DNA of 17,887 bases from CAYOXX01 sp964408025 (GTDB lineage Bacteria > Acidobacteriota > DATKUA01): the NCBI GenBank assembly GCA_964408025.1, contig CAYOXX010000070.1:1-17887 (forward strand), written 5' to 3'. Under the pieces are notes generated by a model that did not search any database, was not told where the DNA came from, and saw only the letters and a list, made by a program, of their open reading frames with translations. Each line of letters begins with the position of its first letter. The first letter of the stretch is position 1. A program made the position numbers and the translations under genes. Of this stretch, positions 16,222 through 17,887 are shown piece by piece.

Positions 16222-16841
16222 GGTTTCAGTGCCTCGCTCACGCTCTGGACCGCCGCGCGGCTGAAGACGATGTTGCGGAAGCGCAGCAGGTCGTACGGGT
16301 TGAGTGCGAAGTGGTCCAGCACGTGCATGGTGCGCACGTTGCCGGTGGCGCGCTGCAGGTCGGCGTTATCGCGCCGGTCTACGAAGACGGCGTTGGCCAG
16401 CCCCAGCTTGGTGGCGGCGGCCAGGAAGGCCTTGGTCTTGTGGCTGCCCGGGGTCAGCTCGTCGACCACTTTCAGCCTTCCGCCGGCCAGGCGCTGGCTG
16501 AGGATCGCCCTCAGCGCGGCGAGCCGCACCTTGCGCGGCAGGCGGTAGTCGTAGCTGCGCGGGCGCGGGCCGTGCACGGTGCCGCCGCCGCGCCACAGAG
16601 GCGTGCGCCTGGAGCCGACGCGCGCGCGGCCGGTGCCCTTCTGGCGCCACGGCTTGCGGCCGCCGCCGCGCACTTCGCTGCGGTCTTTTACCTTGGCGGT
16701 GCCGGCTCGCCGCCGCGCCAGGTGGTGGCGTACGGCCTCCCAAACCAGGTGCTGCTTGACCGGGGCGGCAAAGACCTCGTCGGGCAGCTTGAGGCTGCCG
16801 GTCCGCTCGCCCGCGAGGTTCACCACGTCAACTTTTGGCAT
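16218..16841 (-). CDS. rplD: 50S ribosomal protein L4
   Basis: L4 lines the exit tunnel with L22 and, in E. coli, represses the S10 operon through its leader. The 207-residue protein starts MPKVDVVNLAGERTGSLKLP. It carries the extended tunnel loop (residues about 44-90: RRAGTAKVKDRSEVRGGGRK, then PWRQKGTGRARVGSRRTPLW), and ends with the globular domain including VDRRDNADLQRATGNVRTMH. The ATG at 16839-16841 lies inside the 3' end of rplC, giving a 14-nt overlap, with AGGAG upstream. No S10-type leader is visible in the window for L4 to act on. Confidence 0.98.
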   Translation of the reverse strand: MPKVDVVNLAGERTGSLKLPDEVFAAPVKQHLVWEAVRHHLARRRAGTAKVKDRSEVRGGGRKPWRQKGTGRARVGSRRTPLWRGGGTVHGPRPRSYDYRLPRKVRLAALRAILSQRLAGGRLKVVDELTPGSHKTKAFLAAATKLGLANAVFVDRRDNADLQRATGNVRTMHVLDHFALNPYDLLRFRNIVFSRAAVQSVSEALKP

Positions 16842-17490
16842 CGGCAGCCGCCTTTCTCCTGCTCGCGCGCGACTCGCGGATCAGCAGGTAGCCGTGGCGG
16901 GCGCCGGGCACCGCGCCGCGAACCAGCAGCAGGTCCTGGTCCTCGATGACGCGCACCACCTTGAGGTTCCTTACGGTGACCCGATCGCCCCCCATGCGCC
17001 CGGGCATCTTGGTGCCGGGGAAGACCCGTGCCGGGTCGGCACTCTGGCCGACGCTGCCCGGTGCGCGGTGGAACATGGAGCCGTGGGTGGCGCGGCCGCC
17101 GTGGAAGCCGTAGCGGCGCACGACGCCCTGGAAGCCCTTGCCCTTGCTGACGCCGGTTACGTCGACCCTGCGTGCGTCCCTGAGGACGTCGACCCGCACC
17201 TCGGCGCCCTGCTCGATATCGTCGCCGTCTTCGAGCCGGAACTCGCGCAGGAACTTCACGGGCGCCAAGCCAGCCTTCCTGAAGTGACCCTCGATCGCCC
17301 GCGTGGTCTTCTTGCGGCTGCGGGGTTCGACCAGCCCGAGCTGGACGGCGTCGTAGCCGTCGCGCCGGCTGGTCTTGCGCTGGACGACGACGCAGGGGCC
17401 CGCCTGGATCACGGTCACGGGGCTCACGCGGCCGTCCTCGTCGAAGGTCTGGGTCATGCCGATCTTCTTGCCGATGATTCCCTTAATCAC
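16828..17490 (-). CDS. rplC: 50S ribosomal protein L3
   Basis: L3 nucleates 50S assembly and reaches toward the peptidyl transferase centre. The 220-residue protein begins MIKGIIGKKIGMTQTFDEDG. It has TGVSKGKGFQGVVRRYGFHG, GSMFHRAPGSVGQSADPARV, and the central loop FPGTKMPGRMGGDRVTVRNL. Where E. coli has the PrmB-methylated glutamine (MAGQMG), this protein has arginine (MPGRMG), so that modification is not expected. The start is GTG at 17488-17490 with AGAGGTGA ending 6 nt upstream. The Lys/Arg/Ala-rich C-terminus overlaps rplD by 14 nt. Confidence 0.98.
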   Translation of the reverse strand: MIKGIIGKKIGMTQTFDEDGRVSPVTVIQAGPCVVVQRKTSRRDGYDAVQLGLVEPRSRKKTTRAIEGHFRKAGLAPVKFLREFRLEDGDDIEQGAEVRVDVLRDARRVDVTGVSKGKGFQGVVRRYGFHGGRATHGSMFHRAPGSVGQSADPARVFPGTKMPGRMGGDRVTVRNLKVVRVIEDQDLLLVRGAVPGARHGYLLIRESRASRRKAAADAKS

Positions 17491-17511
17491 CTGAACTCAC
17501 CTCTGCTGAAG

Positions 17512-17835
<324 letters not shown>

Positions 17836-17842
17836 CGTTGCG

Positions 17843-17887
17843 TCACTCCACGATTTCGGTGATCGTGCCGGCGCCGACGGTGTGGCC
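17843..17887 (-). CDS. tuf: Elongation factor Tu, C-terminal end only
   Basis: Only the last 14 codons and the TGA stop are in the window, reading GHTVGAGTITEIVE on the minus strand. This is the conserved C-terminus of EF-Tu domain 3 (family form G-TVGAG-V-TKI/E-I), the GTPase that delivers aminoacyl-tRNA to the ribosome. Its position directly before rpsJ is the standard junction of the str and S10 blocks. The rest of the gene lies beyond the right edge. The short length limits certainty, but motif and context agree. Confidence 0.9.
   Translation of the reverse strand, partial: GHTVGAGTITEIVE

Overview
The window is almost entirely one co-directional ribosomal-protein superoperon on the minus strand, read from right to left: the 3' end of tuf (EF-Tu), then rpsJ-rplC-rplD-rplW-rplB-rpsS-rplV-rpsC-rplP-rpmC-rpsQ (S10 block), rplN-rplX-rplE-rpsN-rpsH-rplF-rplR-rpsE-rpmD-rplO-secY (spc block), adk-map-infA-rpmJ, and rpsM-rpsK-rpsD-rpoA-rplQ (alpha block). 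Two plus-strand genes at the left edge, a 5'-truncated D-alanine-D-alanine ligase gene and aroB, converge on the end of rplQ with a 26-nt gap.

The DNA is high-GC by eye, and almost all junctions are 0-30 nt gaps or stop/start overlaps (GTGA, ATGA, TGATG). The order with adk-map-infA-rpmJ between secY and rpsM is widespread in bacteria outside the gamma-Proteobacteria. The RpoA N-terminus (MLWKGFQKPKRLE), SecY, S3 and L2 wording resemble, from memory, Acidobacteriota or neighbouring Gram-negative phyla (NC10/Rokubacteria-like, Deltaproteobacteria-like) more than Actinobacteria or Firmicutes. That placement is an impression, not a computed result. No tRNA, rRNA, CRISPR array, insertion sequence or phage gene is visible.

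The block makes about half of the ribosomal proteins, together with the SecY channel, the RNA polymerase alpha subunit, initiation factor 1, EF-Tu, methionine aminopeptidase and adenylate kinase. Translation, protein export, N-terminal maturation and transcription capacity are thus likely co-regulated. The left pair serves cell-wall precursor synthesis (Ddl) and aromatic biosynthesis (AroB).

No new biological system is evident; this is conserved housekeeping DNA. The points worth a second look are: (1) the only long intergenic gap, 116 nt between rplW and rplB, with two candidate RNA hairpins, repeats and a promoter-like sequence; (2) a roughly 120-residue charged low-complexity tail on L17, whose opposite strand is a long pyrimidine tract facing the end of aroB; (3) a cysteine-free S4 beside zinc-type S14, L36 and L24; (4) GTG or TTG starts in about a third of the genes, including well-supported TTG starts for rpsN and rpsD; and (5) a nine-base G run between rpoA and rplQ.
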